A model generated the notes under the pieces. The model was not told the DNA's origin. It ran no database searches and saw only the letters and a program-made list of their open reading frames with translations. Of a stretch of 64,000 nucleotides of DNA, positions 23,832-36,019 are shown piece by piece (the stretch's first letter is position 1; each line of letters starts with the position of its first letter). The DNA lies in assembly GCA_002118135.1 (NCBI GenBank), contig BDIU01000047.1, positions 286,484 to 350,483 of the forward strand. The letters are read 5' to 3'. A program made the position numbers and the translations under genes. The DNA comes from Trebouxia sp. TZW2008 (Eukaryota; Chlorophyta; Trebouxiophyceae; Trebouxiales; Trebouxiaceae).

Positions 23832-26800
23832 TCACGAAGCCACACGAGCTTTGACTTGCTGCAGAATTGCGGCAAAACGAGTACTGAGTTGCTCTGCATA
23901 CACCTCATACTGCGCTGTGATGGCATCAAGTGTAGGTCGGCCAGCGATGTATACTCGCTGTGTATACGGTGAGACAGCTTGCTGCACTGACTCCACAAGA
24001 GGGGCGAGCTTTGACTGCAAGCTACGAACCGCACTATTAACCTGTTCACCAGTTTCGGTGCCGACCAGGGCATTGAACACTTCCTGGGTTTCAGGGTTGT
24101 ATGCCAGTGCTACTATTGCAAGCACCATAGTGAGTGTGATCAGCAGAGTAGCTCCAAAAGCCCCAGACCTGTTGTGCACTTTCCTCTGCAGTCCCACACA
24201 GGCAGCCTCTGAACCCTTGGCACAGGACTTTGCCCAGCCCTTGCCAGTGTTCAGCTGGTTCTGATGCCGCTGTCTCAGCGTCTGCAGTAGCTTCAGAAGG
24301 GTAGCTTTGCCTTGTCTGCTGTTCTGAACTTGCTGAAAGTGCTTTGGGTAGACATGCAGCAGGTGCTGCAGCACTCTGGTGCTGCCCTTCAGCTGCGTCT
24401 TGTGCCTCGATTCCCAGGTGTCTGCAGACTTGCTGTCAAAGACAAGGCAGCTGACCATGTTGCGGGCAGCTTGGTCTACAGCCTCATCACCAGGCCCCTC
24501 ATAAGGACCCTCTGACAGTGTTGCAGTGTCCAAGGATAACCGCATGCTTTCCTGGCAACTGAAACCCCCATTTCTTGAGCCTGAAAAGCCAAGCTCAAGG
24601 AGGACCTCGTACTGCTTGAGCAGCTGTATCCGCTGAGCAGTCTGCAGGTAAGAGGCGTCTGTGAATTGACACCTGACAATGGCTTGAAGAGCTGCTGGGG
24701 GAACAACTGGCTCTGTAACTTTAGTGCCATCAAGCTCAGTGTATCTGACACCAATGGCAGCTAATCTGTGCAAGACGCTATGGCTGGGCCCTAGGTTTGC
24801 TGAGCCGCCGTGCCATTCTGGGAAGCCGTGATCGTTAGTGTGCTGCTTCAAAGGAGCCTCATGGGCCTTGCTGAGTAGACTGTCAAGGTACGACAGAGAG
24901 GCGTTGATGCCGTTGGGTGACATGACAAGAACGGCCTCCTCTGGTTCTGGTCCTGTCTTTTGGATGACATTTGGTAGCTGCATGCCTAGAATCTGTGGCA
25001 ACAGCACTCGCAACCAGATGGAGATGGCTGTTGCAGGGTTGCACCTGCATGTACAACCTGCAAGTTGGAACATTCAATGCAATAATAGCAGTGGAGCACA
25101 CTGACAATGTACTGGCATGTATGGACTACATGTTGGGACGAAGTGCAGGCAACACTACGGGGAATCATCACAATGCAACAGACTATACTGATCATGGATT
25201 GAGTCAAGATATTGCGTTGTTGGAGCATCACATGCAGCATTTTGTCCTACAGCAGACGCTGCTGGCCGCAAGATTGCTGGTGACAGCTGACTGATTGTTG
25301 CATCAGACCCTGACAGGCAAACAAAAGCTACAGTGATTGCGCAGCATACAGACACCCTACAAAAATATTCAGGACGCTGCAAGCACAATGCAGCCAGGAC
25401 CCAATCACTACATGATGGCTGTAGTGGGACTTGCCAGTGAGGAAAGCTCTATGCAAGGGCACTTTCCTTGATCATCAATGCAGCTGTCCTTCAGAAAATG
25501 AGTGTACCTTGCAGTCTGATTGATGACCCACAATAGCAAAGGTAGCCTGTTTGGACCGCTGAACTTCTTGCCACCGTTTAGCAAAGCCTGGCTGCGCAAC
25601 AGAAGGGCAGCTGGCTCTGCTCGTAGAAGCAGGGACAGCAACATCAGCGGGCCCACCTGCAACCGGAAAGGATGTCAGGCCAGATGGAAGCCAGCTGTTG
25701 AATCATGAGTGAAAGACATTAATTTGTCGGCATAAATTGTTATGTGTGTGTGGGGCACATGTCTTGTCTGGCCAGGCAGGCTTGTCTTGAGCGTCACAAA
25801 ACCAACATCTGAGTTCAACTGTTGGAAGTTGGACAAGACAATGTCATTCCAAATCTTCCTAGATTGACCTGAAAGGTTTGATCCTCTGACTTGCCCAAAC
25901 ATCATGACCTTAGGCAACCTAGTGTCAAGCATCCTCATTTGAGCTCCCTGAAAAACACTCTATGCTTGCTGTGAGCTCTGTTGTTGTGCACTCTATGGAT
26001 GCAGGTCACTTGTCACATCTTGACCAATCACAGCAGTTTAACTGCAGTGATATCTCTAAGCAAGGGCAATTCAGTACAAGGACAATTTTTTTGGTAACCA
26101 ATGCAATGGCTAACGAGACAATTCTGTAAGATCTCGCCTTGGCCTTGGGTACAGCTTGCTTGCTGCTGCCCTCTGGGATCGTCTCCAGCACAGCCTCTAC
26201 GAGCCGCTGAACAAATTGGGACACTACATGAATATCAAGGTGTGCTGCATAGCTCTCCAGAATGTGCTTGACATCCTGAGGCAGATCTTGGAGAGGGATG
26301 TCTGTGACCTGCGCACAAAGGCCAAACTTTGAGCTCTGCATTTAGCTAGGGCACTTCACACAGGTGAGTCACCATACGTAATGCTCAATATGTAACATGC
26401 AATATACAGCACATGATTGATTAAGGGTATGGGTCACGGGCATGCAGTGCAAAAAGTGAGATTCGCAAAAGGTCGGCGCCATTATGCAATACGCATTCTT
26501 GCAGAGTATCAATCAATAAAATTGAGAGCATGGTGATTCACTGCTTCATAACATGAATCACAACATGCCGTCAAGCAAAAGTAGTACCTTGTCAAGTGGT
26601 GATTCAGAGAGCAGCTTGTTGAAAGGCAGCTCTGAGGTCTCAAATGCAGAAAGTAGATGGTCTGCCAGTGTTTGCAGCTGAGATAGTTGATTGTCAGGGT
26701 AGGTCTGCTGCACTGAAGCTAGCAGGTCTGCAAACTTTTTGCTGTCCAGGCCTGAAGCTGCTTGCGAAGGCGTTATTTTGCCACGTTTTGGTTTTGGCTT

Positions 26801-27118
26801 TTTTGCTTTGGCTGCAACCTGACGCGGCTTCTGTGTGACATCCTCTGTTGTAGATGACTCACTGTCCTCTGACGTTGCTGAAGCTGGACCCTCGCCGTTC
26901 AAGTGTACAGTCTCGATGCCATCTGCAGAATTCTGGTGAGCCTGTCGCTGCCTGTTCCGCCTGTTGTACGATTCATCCAAAGCAGAGAAAACAGAGTCGG
27001 TTGTCTCGATGCGCGCTGCAGGTGCCAGGCTGGCCTCAGAGGTCCGCTTCTTCTTGACATCTGGCTGTTTGCCTTTTACTGTCTGCCACTTGCCAGCATC
27101 AGAGGCTTTGTCTCCCAT
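23832..27118 (-). CDS. TMEM214-like ER membrane protein (DUF2359)
   Basis: TMEM214-type proteins are ER membrane proteins; in plants they are the DUF2359 family. The first exon (26588-27118) starts MGDKASDAGKWQTVKGKQ, a lysine-rich N-terminus as in the family. It ends FNKLLSESPLDK. Exon 2, ending near 26308, codes IPLQDLPQDVKHILESYA. Exon 25508-25655 codes NRLPLLLWVINQTA. The last exon, 23832-25044, holds most of the helical body and one strong membrane segment (ATLLITLTMVLAIVALAY) about 100 residues before the stop. The junction 25508/25044 restores an Arg codon in frame. An exon between 25.7 and 26.1 kb and the exact 3' edge of exon 2 are unresolved. The start ATG is at 27118. Confidence 0.85.
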
Positions 27119-27418
27119 AGCACACAGGCTTTTTCACCTCGAGTTATACAGCAATACAGGATTGTGTCTGATCACTTGCAAGCATTGGCCACGCTGCCAA
27201 GAATTGATGGCGGGAGCTGGTGCAGTAATCTCGTGCAGCTGTAGTCATGTCTCGCAGCTGCACGCGCAGCTGGGCACGCGCCGAGCGCTGTTCGACGTGC
27301 GGAACTTCGTCAAAAACGCTTCTGCGGTCTCAAGCTTGTTTTCACGTCCATTGGACAGAGCTCTGACCAAAAGTGCAACTGGGTTTTGATCGCAGCCGCC
27401 AGGGGCACTTTAGTTTTG
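27119..27418. promoter_or_regulatory. Bidirectional promoter region
   Basis: The TMEM214-like gene (-) and the TPR-methyltransferase gene (+) start 300 bases apart and diverge. Both promoters and 5' UTRs must fit here. No clear TATA element is visible. Confidence 0.5.
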
Positions 27419-28895
27419 ATGGGATCAACACATGAAGCCGTCGAGCTGTCAGAGGTTGCAAGTCGATTTGCCGAGCTTGGCAATTTTCGAGCCGCCATTG
27501 AAACTTACCAGGCTGCGCTGGCGCAACGCTCTGGAGACTCTGCGGCAATATACGAGCAGTTGTCTCAGTGTTACTCAGAGGTTGACCTGTACCAGGAGGC
27601 ACATGAAGCAGCTCTTTTGGCGCACTCCACTGCACCCCAGGTCTTGTTACGCGTGTTGTCGTGTCTGCTGCAGAAACTTCCACAAATCGCAAATGTACAT
27701 TGTAATCCATGTGGTGCAGTGGTCTGCAGCTCTGTTGACCTTGGCCAGATGCAGCTTAAACCTTGGTCTTCTAGCAGAAGCTGACCAGACCTTTGCACAA
27801 TATATGGTACGTTCACAATAAGCAACAGAGTACATCCCAGCTCATGTTGCTGACTGATTCTCTGCTGCCCATGTTATGGCCAAAATGGACAACAGTATGC
27901 TTCAAATGTAAGGTGCTTGCTGGGCTTAGGATTTACATGTGCAGGATCAGCAGCCAGATGATCTTGAAGCACAGAATGAGTGGGCAGAGGTGAAGCAGTT
28001 GCAGCAGAAACAGCTGGCCTTACAAATTGGGCTCCCTAGCTTGCAGATTGAACAATTATCTGGTAGGTCTGGTTGCCGACAGCTTGATTATCAGCCTATA
28101 CAATGCCTGTGCGAACTTGCATTTGAACCTGATACGCACTGCCAATGAGTCTTATTTATTACAAAGGACTGTCAGCACGTGCACAGGTGCGCAAGGTGGG
28201 CCTGGACATGTGGTCTGGGAGGCAGGCATTGCTCTCAGCCAGTACTTTGTTGCTCACTCAGGTGATGTCCCCCAAAATCCTTCTTGGTATCAGACATATC
28301 AACTGCTAGTATATGTCGCATATGGCTGGGCATTGTCGCGTGGCTTTGCACAGTTGCTGACTTGGATGCTCAATTCCCAGCATAGGCCAAATACTGTGTC
28401 ACCTTGAGTGCTTCATCTTGTGCAGAGCTAGTGCGGGGTCAAAAAATCCTAGAGCTGGGATCTGGCACAGGCGTTGTTGGCATTACATTGGCAAGCCTTG
28501 GCGCACAAGTAACCCTGACAGACACTGCAGGCATACTGCCACTTCTGCAAAGCAATATCGACCAAAACCTGCATAGCATTGCTGCTGCCTCAGGATCAGC
28601 TGTTGCAGCTGCTTTGGATTGGAATGATTTGACAATTTCTGCATGCTTGCTCAGTGCAGCTTATGATGGCATTGTTGGATCAGATCTGATATACTCTGCC
28701 AAGGACATTGGGCCTTTGACCAAGACAATCCAACACCTCCAACAGCACAGCACCTCAGCATTTGTGACTATTGCACATAAAAACAGGTCTCAAGCTGTCA
28801 CTGATCAGTTCCTTGGAGCTTTGAAGAATGCTGGCTTTGCTCTGCATCAATTTTGGTGTGACGGAGCTCAAAGCATATACAACACGTCGCTTTGA
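27419..28895 (+). CDS. TPR repeat plus METTL21-type protein methyltransferase
   Basis: Exons 27419-27640, 27720-27806, 27945-28062, 28187-28261 and 28426-28895 sum to 323 residues with matching phases. Residues 1 to about 105 form two or three TPR-like helical pairs (FAELGNFRAAIETYQAALAQ, AALLTLARCSLNLGLLAEAD). The C-terminal domain is a seven-beta-strand methyltransferase. SAM motif I is ILELGSGTGVVG, residues 175-186. An acidic LTDTAG follows strand 2. The post-motif GSDLIYS matches the DxxY signature of METTL21/FAM86 lysine methyltransferases. VWEAGIALSQYF is the usual lead-in of that group. The target is unknown; the TPRs suggest a protein substrate or partner. Confidence 0.88.
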
Positions 28896-29413
28896 TCCTG
28901 CACTGTGTGAATGACCCTTCATAGCACCAATGTGACTGAATCAGGTCTACATTGCTGAATTGCTTCTTCAGTTACATTCGGATGGCTCTTGTAGCAGAGC
29001 ATGCATCACAGACTGTATAAAGGACAGATGGAGCATTTATAGCCAGCTTGTAAGGCATGTTTGCTGCCTCGAATGAGCAATGTTAACGCTAGCCAAGACA
29101 GTAAGCTTGCTCAACATCTGAAGCATGGTTTCGGAGCTGATCTGGCCACAGTTGGCTTCAATTCCTGCATCGCTGCTCTAAGCATCGCACACAGCACCGA
29201 GATTACACACGCGGCGATTGTGCATTGCGCAGACATCACATGCAGTAGCAAATCTTGCGCTGCCTAAGTGTTCTCACACAACAGACGTCCCGTCGCGAGA
29301 AGCAGTGCTGATCTGTTCAAATCCAGCATCACTCTGCTTCGAGTCTGAGACGCCTGAGACCCTTCGAGCTCTGCTGTCAAGCCTGTTGGTAGGTTGTGGT
29401 CATGCCTCCACAG
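28896..29413 (+). other. 3' flank of methyltransferase and probable 5' exon of TVP23
   Basis: The first coding exon of TVP23 should lie here. An ATG at 29074 followed by a donor-like GTAAGC at about 29101 is one candidate, but I cannot confirm it. Confidence 0.35.
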
Positions 29414-30510
29414 CAGGAGGGCGGGCAACTATTGCAAGCGTATGGCCATCCCAAAATTGCCTTTTTCCACCTGTTCTGGAAGGTGTAGAGCTGATGACAA
29501 CTTGTTGAGACTTTGCTGCCCCTGACACATGCAAAAGATGCACAACAACATACGTTTGAATGGTCTGCAGGTGGCAGCTGTCCTAGTCTACATTTTCTGT
29601 GGCATCTTTGGCACAAGCTTTGTTGTCAATTTCGTCGTCATAGTCCTGTTGCTCACCTTGGACTTCTGGACGGTGAGAACCAGACCTTCAACCGCTTGCA
29701 TACAGGCTGCATTATTGTGCTTGTTCCACAAAAAGGCTGGTGATGCAGACCAAAAACATATCTGGGCGGCTATTGGTAGGTCTCCGATGGTGGAACGAAA
29801 CCACAGATGAAGGCAGCAACTGGAGATTTGAAACCCTGGAGGAGGTAAGGCCTTTGAGCATGCACCACAAAACCCTCATGCAACATGTTGCAGCGCAACA
29901 GCTGAATGTTACTGCTTCCTACAGGGTCAGCGGCAAATCAACAAGAAGGACTCTGCATGCTTCTGGTGGTCTCTGTATATTATGGTATGCTGCGTGCTAC
30001 CATTCTGCAGCTGTTTGTGCTTGTACATCAAGACCTTAGTCCTGGAAGGTTGCAGGACTTCACAAGCAAGCTCTTGCTTGTACATGCATGCAAACATATT
30101 GTGTGGTATTGCAGCCTGTAGTATGGCTGCTACTGGGCATCATTGCTCTGGTCAAGTTCAGCTTTGGTAAGCTATCATTGCATGCATTTGTTCAACATGC
30201 GAATCTGGAAGCTTGTTTTTTGATCAATATGCTGATATGGAAGCTTACTACCTGTTCAAGATGCCAATGTGGAGGCTTGCGATCTGTTCAACATGCCAAC
30301 GTGCAAGCTTGCTACTTGAGGTTTCAGACTGACTCACATGTTTCTGATGCAGACTATTTGCTGGTTATAGCTGTGGCAGTCGTCCTGAGCAGTGCAAATG
30401 TGATTGGCTACACCAAATGTAGCAAGCAAGCAAGCGCACAGCTCAGAGATATGGCTCGCAATGCCATGACAACAGGCCTGACGGTATGCACAGGGACTTT
30501 GCAGTGCTAA
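29414..30510 (+). CDS. TVP23: Golgi TVP23 (FAM18) membrane protein, 5' exon unresolved
   Basis: TVP23 is a small four-helix protein of late Golgi vesicles. Exons 29414-29482 (YGHPKIAFFHLFWK), 29571-29672 (VYIFCGIFGTSFVVNFVV), 29749-29844 (SGRLLVGLRWWNE), 29925-29984 (INKKDSACFWWSLYIM), 30115-30166 and 30353-30510 (VLSSANVIGYTKC) follow the family residue by residue. The signature GRLLVGLRWWNE is intact. Hydrophobic segments fall where expected. The stop at 30508-30510 comes after a possible donor (ACG|GTATGC at 30484), so a further short exon is possible. The start codon exon upstream of 29414 was not found. Confidence 0.9.
30190..30320 (+). repeat. 32-bp tandem repeat, four units, in a TVP23 intron
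   Basis: Variants of GTTCAACATGCCAATGTGGA recur with exactly 32-base spacing (ATGC ends at 30200, 30232, 30264 and 30296). The array lies within the intron 30167-30352. It is not derived from the neighbouring exons. Confidence 0.85.
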
Positions 30511-31399
30511 CTATGTCTGCTTCAGTGTTTGCTTCTGTGTGGAAGCTGTAGTGACATGTGCTGGTGGTAAATGCAGGCAGCAATATCACGAGTGTAGAAC
30601 ACTGCAGTTGACAATCATGCCAATAGCAGTCAAGACTTGAGCGCAGGCAGTTTTGCAAGAATTTTGCAAATCTTAACAAGCATGAAAGCTGCCACACAGC
30701 CTGTGTCCTGGGTGAGCAGCCATGTATAGCTACTAGTGCAACAGAACAACATGCAACAACCTAGCTTGGTCTGTGCTGAATGTGCTCACGAAGGCCTTCA
30801 TGCTGATCTCATGGTCAGACAATAATCTGAGAAACTGCAAGACAATCAACAGTAAAGCTTCAAAGCTGCTCTGCTTTCCCCTGATCTGCTAATGCACTCA
30901 CAAGCATCTGCCAACCGACTGACCATGAGTCTTGCCCATTGCTGTGGGCTTCCTGTGACATCAAACTCTGGTCAGTCAACAAATGCAAGAGCAGAGCATG
31001 CGTGCTGCAGCTGCAGTGTAGCTTTTCACCAACTTTTGATGCTGCAAGCCTTTATAAGGTCAAAGCAACCGGTGCCTTGCGAGTTTGGTCACACAGCTGA
31101 AGCTGACAGGTCCTAAATCTATGCAAAATCTAGCATGCTGCAGCTCAATAGGAATCAGCTCACCTGTGCACACCACCTCGCCAATCCTTCCACAAACTCT
31201 GGAAAGGTGACTCTGCTTTCCAAGTTCAGAATGTCTGCAAGGCTGTCAGCAGCCACGCTTGACCTACGCCCACAACACTGTCAGATGATGACACATCCAC
31301 AGGAGCCATGCAAGTAGATCTGCATTGCAAAGCGGTCAACCAGCATAATTGGCAATTGAGTCAAATGCAATGCACAAATAATCATTCCTTGTGGTCTTA
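30511..31399. other. Tail-to-tail intergenic region
   Basis: It lies between the TVP23 stop and the unresolved 3' end of the RSPH10B-like gene. No convincing exon is visible. Short frames on both strands have no recognisable content. Confidence 0.4.
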
Positions 31400-34300
31400 C
31401 CTCATGTGTCACGTTGTGACATGCAGACACAGCAGTCATACAAGCAACTCTGCCTAGCATGAACAGCACTTGGGCATGAGTGTCACGAAGCAGTCCCTGC
31501 TTGTGGGCTTGCATGCAGATGCCTGCTTGACACGCTCACCCAGGTTGGTATGGCTCACTGGCAGCATAGCATGTAGACTGAAAAACTGCCAGCGCTTGCT
31601 GCATTGAGGCACTTGGCCCCAGCAATCCTTTTCGCTGCAATGTCTGCAAAACTCTGCGTAGAGAAGCAGTGCATCTCTCCCACAATAGTTGATCCTGTTC
31701 AGTGACGCTGCATGGCTGCTCAGCAGTTGTGTCTCTGCTGGCAAATGGCCGAGAACTGGTGCTTGCTTGTGAGCTGCTGCCAACTGTGTCTGCTGCTGTG
31801 CCAACTGCAACATCAGCTGTCTGATGGTCAGGGTCCAGAGCTGCAATCTCAAGAAACAAAGGCTGCAAAGCTGTGGCTGTGGTGCTCAATGCCTGCAGAT
31901 CTGCCTCTGCCTGCTGCTGCATCCATAGCTTGCTTTGCCCATTCTGCATCCAACATACACTCACCCAGGGAAAGAAGCTCGAGAACAAGTGTGCAATGAG
32001 GGAAAGCCTTGGGCATATGCATTCAGCAAGCAGCTCACTATTAAAATATGTAGATCATAAGTATCAAGCCATGCAGGCCATGCAGAAGCAGGTCGTCAAT
32101 GCCCACATCAGCATAGCATTGCCTTTGCTGCATACACCGTATATACATTCAAGCCATTGTGGATTTTTTTTTGGACACAAACTGCGCACAACAGAAACAG
32201 CACCTTCACGCGCAGCAACAGCGCCTTACCTTGACAGCATGAGGCAGGATCAAACTGTGCAGCAGCTGGTGCAAGCGCTGCTGGGGCGATGGCAGGTGCT
32301 GGAACTTGAGCTGTGCTATGCGCACCAATGCCTCGCTGAAGTCTCTGAACAGCAGCTGGCGTAGAGGCGTGTGCAATGCTGGCTCACAACCTTCAATTGC
32401 TGCTGTTATCTGTGGGGTTGCCAAGTCTGAGCGCAGCTGCTGTGCCTCTGGCACAGGTTTGCAAGCCTGCATAGAGCAGTAGCAACATGACTTCTGCTGA
32501 CCACAGAAAGGTGAAGCTTGGCGCATGTCTGCTTGAACCCTTCTGCTCGCAACAATCGCAACAAAGGCTTATGCATCAACAATCACTCCAGTCAAGAGCT
32601 GGTAGGAGACATGGTCTGAGGGACCTGTCAAGTGTGCACTGACCCAAAATTACCAGCAATGCCATCATATGACAAAGTGATCTTGTCAGAGTAAGGTTCC
32701 ATCCAGAACGTATATCAAAGGCACATAACTTGCTTGTGGATTCAATGACCACGTGCGGAAAGATCACTGCAGCTGCAAGCTGTTGAAAGCCCACCTGCAC
32801 AAACGATTGCTCCAGTATGTACCTAGCTGGGCCTGCTTGCCTGTGTTGCATGCGTTTTGAATGCAATGAAGATGAAGTCCACCTGGGCAAGGGCCAGGTT
32901 GATGTGCACCAGTGAGCAGTCAGGCTCCGGCACACTGCACTCACGCAGCAGCTCCCACAGTTGTGCACTGGTGAGGGCAGCGCTGTGCTGCAGCTGCCCC
33001 CAGCCCCAGGGCTTTTGCCGACGCCGGCTGCTGTATGCATCATATATGGTGCGCAGCTCCGTGTTTACACACAGCAACTCATTGCTGAGACCAGTGAGGA
33101 TGGCCTGTATACACATGAAACGGTGGTATACAATGTCTTCCTGGTGTAGTGACACTCAATATAGTGACATTCTCAATGTAACAACAATGCAAGCGGGTTT
33201 CAAGCACTGCATTCTGACTGCATTGGTATGTCTGAGTGGTGAGACTTCGATTGAGTGACAATTTCTTGGCAACAAAAGAAGTCTTTACATCAAGAAATCA
33301 CTGTAGCTGTTCTATGTTTGCTAGCAGGGGCAGAGCAGCAGCAAATGTGTAATTTCCCACAAAGACAAGTGACATGTCTGCATGGGCATTTGGCAGCAAA
33401 AAGAACTGTCAGCATGCAGGAAGCACATGGACAGGCACTCCACGTGCATTGCAGGCAAGTCACTGGGCATGAACTCAGTACGCCTTTGAGACCTGCTTAC
33501 TGCAAATAGCATCGCATGTCTTTGACACAGCTTGCAAAGCCCTCAAGCATTTGCCTAGCCCAAAAACCTCTTGTGAGCAAGGGTCAGGCATAGTCGTGAA
33601 CCCTGATGACAGTCTGGCCAATGCACAAACTCTCATACCTGCTTGTTGGGATGATCGCCCAAAAGGTCATCCAGTCTGAGCTTGACCCCTGACCCCACAG
33701 GGCCCCAGACCTGACCCTCCTTCATGACAGCCTGGTCCTCTGCAAACATGCCAGCAAAGACAGAGCCATCCTCAAAACAGAACACGCCCCTGCCATGCTT
33801 CTGCTCATGCTGCCATTCACCCTCATAGCTGGAGCCAGTAGCATAGTGCAGGATGCCGTAGCCATGCCGCTGCCCATCCTTGAAGATGCCTTCATACCTG
33901 CAGCATTATCAACATGTGTCCAACATCAGAAAAGGGCAGATGCATGGCTCTGCAATTTCTCTCAGCAATAGGCTTATCAGCCGTTTGCCTGTCACCAGCA
34001 CGCATTTGCTCATAGCTGCGAGTTGCTGCAGCCATTCACAAAGAAGGTGTCTCACCATGCCATGTCACAATGGCATTTGGAGCCACACGGCACAGATCTG
34101 ACGGGTCTCAGTTTCAAGGTTTTGTTCTGGATGCTATGCTTTGCTCGTGCCCTCAAGTCCGCATGGCAATTGAAGGCATTGATACCTTTGGCTAAGTGTG
34201 TAATTGGCCGCAATGAAAGTGTCAAGCTTCCACAAATCATTTGATGGGGTCATGGACTGTACAGCACACCTGTTCTGCATTTGCAAGAAAGCATGGTCAT

Positions 34301-36019
34301 TTGACTGACAGCAACAAAAGTGTCTAGTAGCCTTAGCTCATGAAATGACGTGTAAGCTCTTCCACACATCTGTTGTGGACGAGGAAGAAGGCATGACTGG
34401 GTGTGCCATCCACAATCAATCTACTGAAGTGTGTACTCAACAGCACACCTGTTGGCATTAGGAAGAACGCATGCTGGGGTGTGCCACTCACAATTCAGCT
34501 GACAAAGTATAGATGCAACAGCACACCTGTTGTGCAGCAGGAAGAAGACATGATGGTTGCGCCTTTTCTAATTCATACCACTAAGCGTAGACACAACAGC
34601 ACACCTGTTGTGCATGAGGAAGAAGGCATGATTGAGAGTGCTGTAGGCCAGGGATGCAGGCTGTGGCCATACGTGGCATCCAATGCCATTCTGCAGTCCC
34701 TGCTGCCACTGACCAGTGTACTGCTCCCCCTGGCCCCACTGCATACAGCCCTGCCCCTGCTTCTTGTCCCCCTCCCACTGGCCTGTGTACGTGTTGCCGC
34801 TGCTGTAATGCATTGTGCCTTGGCCGTGCTTGAGGTTGTTCTTCCATCCGCCTGTGTTTGCATGGACTGTCAGTTTGGATGCACAGGCAGATACTTTGAT
34901 CCTTGACTGCAATGTGCCTTGGCCGTGCTTGAGGTTGTTCATAGATCCATCTGTGTTGGCAATGAGTGTCAGTTTGGATGCAGAGGCAGATGCTTTCATC
35001 CTTGACTGCATTTTGCCCTGGCCATGCTTGAGATTGTTCTTCCAACCATCTGTGTTGGCAATGGCTGCCAGTTTGGAGTTACAGAGAGATGCTTCCATGC
35101 TTGACTGACCATGCGCCTGGTTCAAGCATTCTTGCTGAGGTCAGCTTCTGGTGCTGTTGCCGGCTAGCGCTGCCTCATATATACATTCTGACCAGGCGGC
35201 GTCCAACATATGTGTGCACAGCATGCCTGGCAAAAGGCTCCTCAGTTGTTGAAACAGTCAACAGCAACAGTTGCATGCCAAAACCCTGTCAGAGTGCTGG
35301 AATAAAGTGCTGACCTTCATAATAGCATTTCTGAGCTTTGTCAAATACGAGCTTGCCTTGGCCATGCCTTTGGCTGTCCAGCCATTCTCCAGTGTATATG
35401 GTATCACTGCCAGCAAACCGCATTGTGCCAAAGCCATGGCGCTTGCCGTTCAGCACACCGCCCTCATAGGATGCACCACTGGGCCATTCATACACCTGTC
35501 CATCCCACACATGTCCAATCAGGATGGTTTAATCAGACTTCAGCAGGAATGAGTTGTACATAGGCAGTAGGCTGCACGCCTACCCCATTGCCTGTCAATC
35601 TGTTTTGAACAAAGCTGCCGTGATACACAAGTCCGTCTGTCCAGGTATATTTCCCTTGGCCATGCATCTGACCCCGCTCAAACGTGCCTTCATAGATGTT
35701 GCCAGAGACAAACTCAGCGTGCCCCACACCTTCAAACAGGCCATCAGCCGACTTTGAGCCCTCATACTTGGAAATTGTAACCTGCAGGCATTGTCAGATG
35801 CAGCCCAAGCTTGACGTCGAGGCTGGGATGCATTGCCAAGACAAACTAGCTGCTGACCTCTTGAGTACTGCAGTCGATGCTGCAAGGTGGCTGCTTCGCC
35901 TTGTCTGCATATAGCATAGGGCGACCCACGACATCAGCAGAGGTATCTGCCGAGGAGTCTATAAGCTCAGCTGCTTGCTCGGCAAGATTGTCAACACTGC
36001 TGACAGAAACATCAGCCAT
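31400..36019 (-). CDS. RSPH10B-like radial-spoke MORN protein, 3' end uncertain
   Basis: RSPH10B sits in the radial spoke head of motile cilia. The ATG is at 36019 (exon 35858-36019, MADVSVSSVDNLAEQAAELI). MORN repeats follow in 35584-35781 (YEGTFERGQMHGQGKYTWTD), 35315-35495 (YEGGVLNGKRHGFGTMRFAG), 34605-34851 (GWKNNLKHGQGTMHYSSGN) and 33639-33897 (YEGIFKDGQRHGYGILHYAT); phases agree across all of these. After the MORNs comes the RSPH10B C-terminal region: 32883-33104 (LRTIYDAYSSRRRQ, AQLWELLRECSVP), 32750-32794, 32230-32466 (LRQLLFRDFSEALVRIAQLK) and 31540-31943. The last exon(s) below 31540 are not certain. The spacing between two MORN exons is shorter than in animals by about half a repeat, so a small exon may be missing. 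Confidence 0.85.
33147..33318. mobile_element. MITE-like element, copy 1
   Basis: It shares with the element at 60.75 kb the core CACTGCATTCTGACTGCA and the 3' segment TTTCTTGGCAAC(A/C)AAAG. It also has AT-rich repeats of TAGTGACATTC type at the 5' side. It lies in an intron of the RSPH10B-like gene. Ends are not sharply defined. Confidence 0.6.
34255..34630 (-). repeat. Five tandem copies of a MORN exon end plus donor, about 78 bp
   Basis: The real donor CAACAG|GTGTGC is at 34604/34605. Copies of the exon end coding SSSCTTG with the donor are centred at 34527, 34449, 34370 and 34270, so spacings are 78, 78, 79 and 100. Plus-strand text is CAGCACACCTGTTGTGCA with changes. Confidence 0.85.
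34815..35115 (-). repeat. Three tandem copies of a MORN exon start plus acceptor, 99 bp
   Basis: Acceptors (CTGTGTT on the plus strand) lie at 34852, 34951 and 35050, exactly 99 bases apart. Each is followed by sequence coding (G)WKNNLKHGQG or SMNNLKHGQG. Only the 34852 copy continues into the full MORN exon; the upper two run into intron. The stretch between copies is open in one frame, so the extra units could be translated if spliced in. Confidence 0.85.

Noticed and set aside
34568..35125. Treating the whole 185-codon open frame as one long MORN exon
   Set aside because: The 99-bp periodicity and acceptor at each unit show the upper part is copied intron plus exon edge; standard MORN spacing is kept only in 34605-34851.
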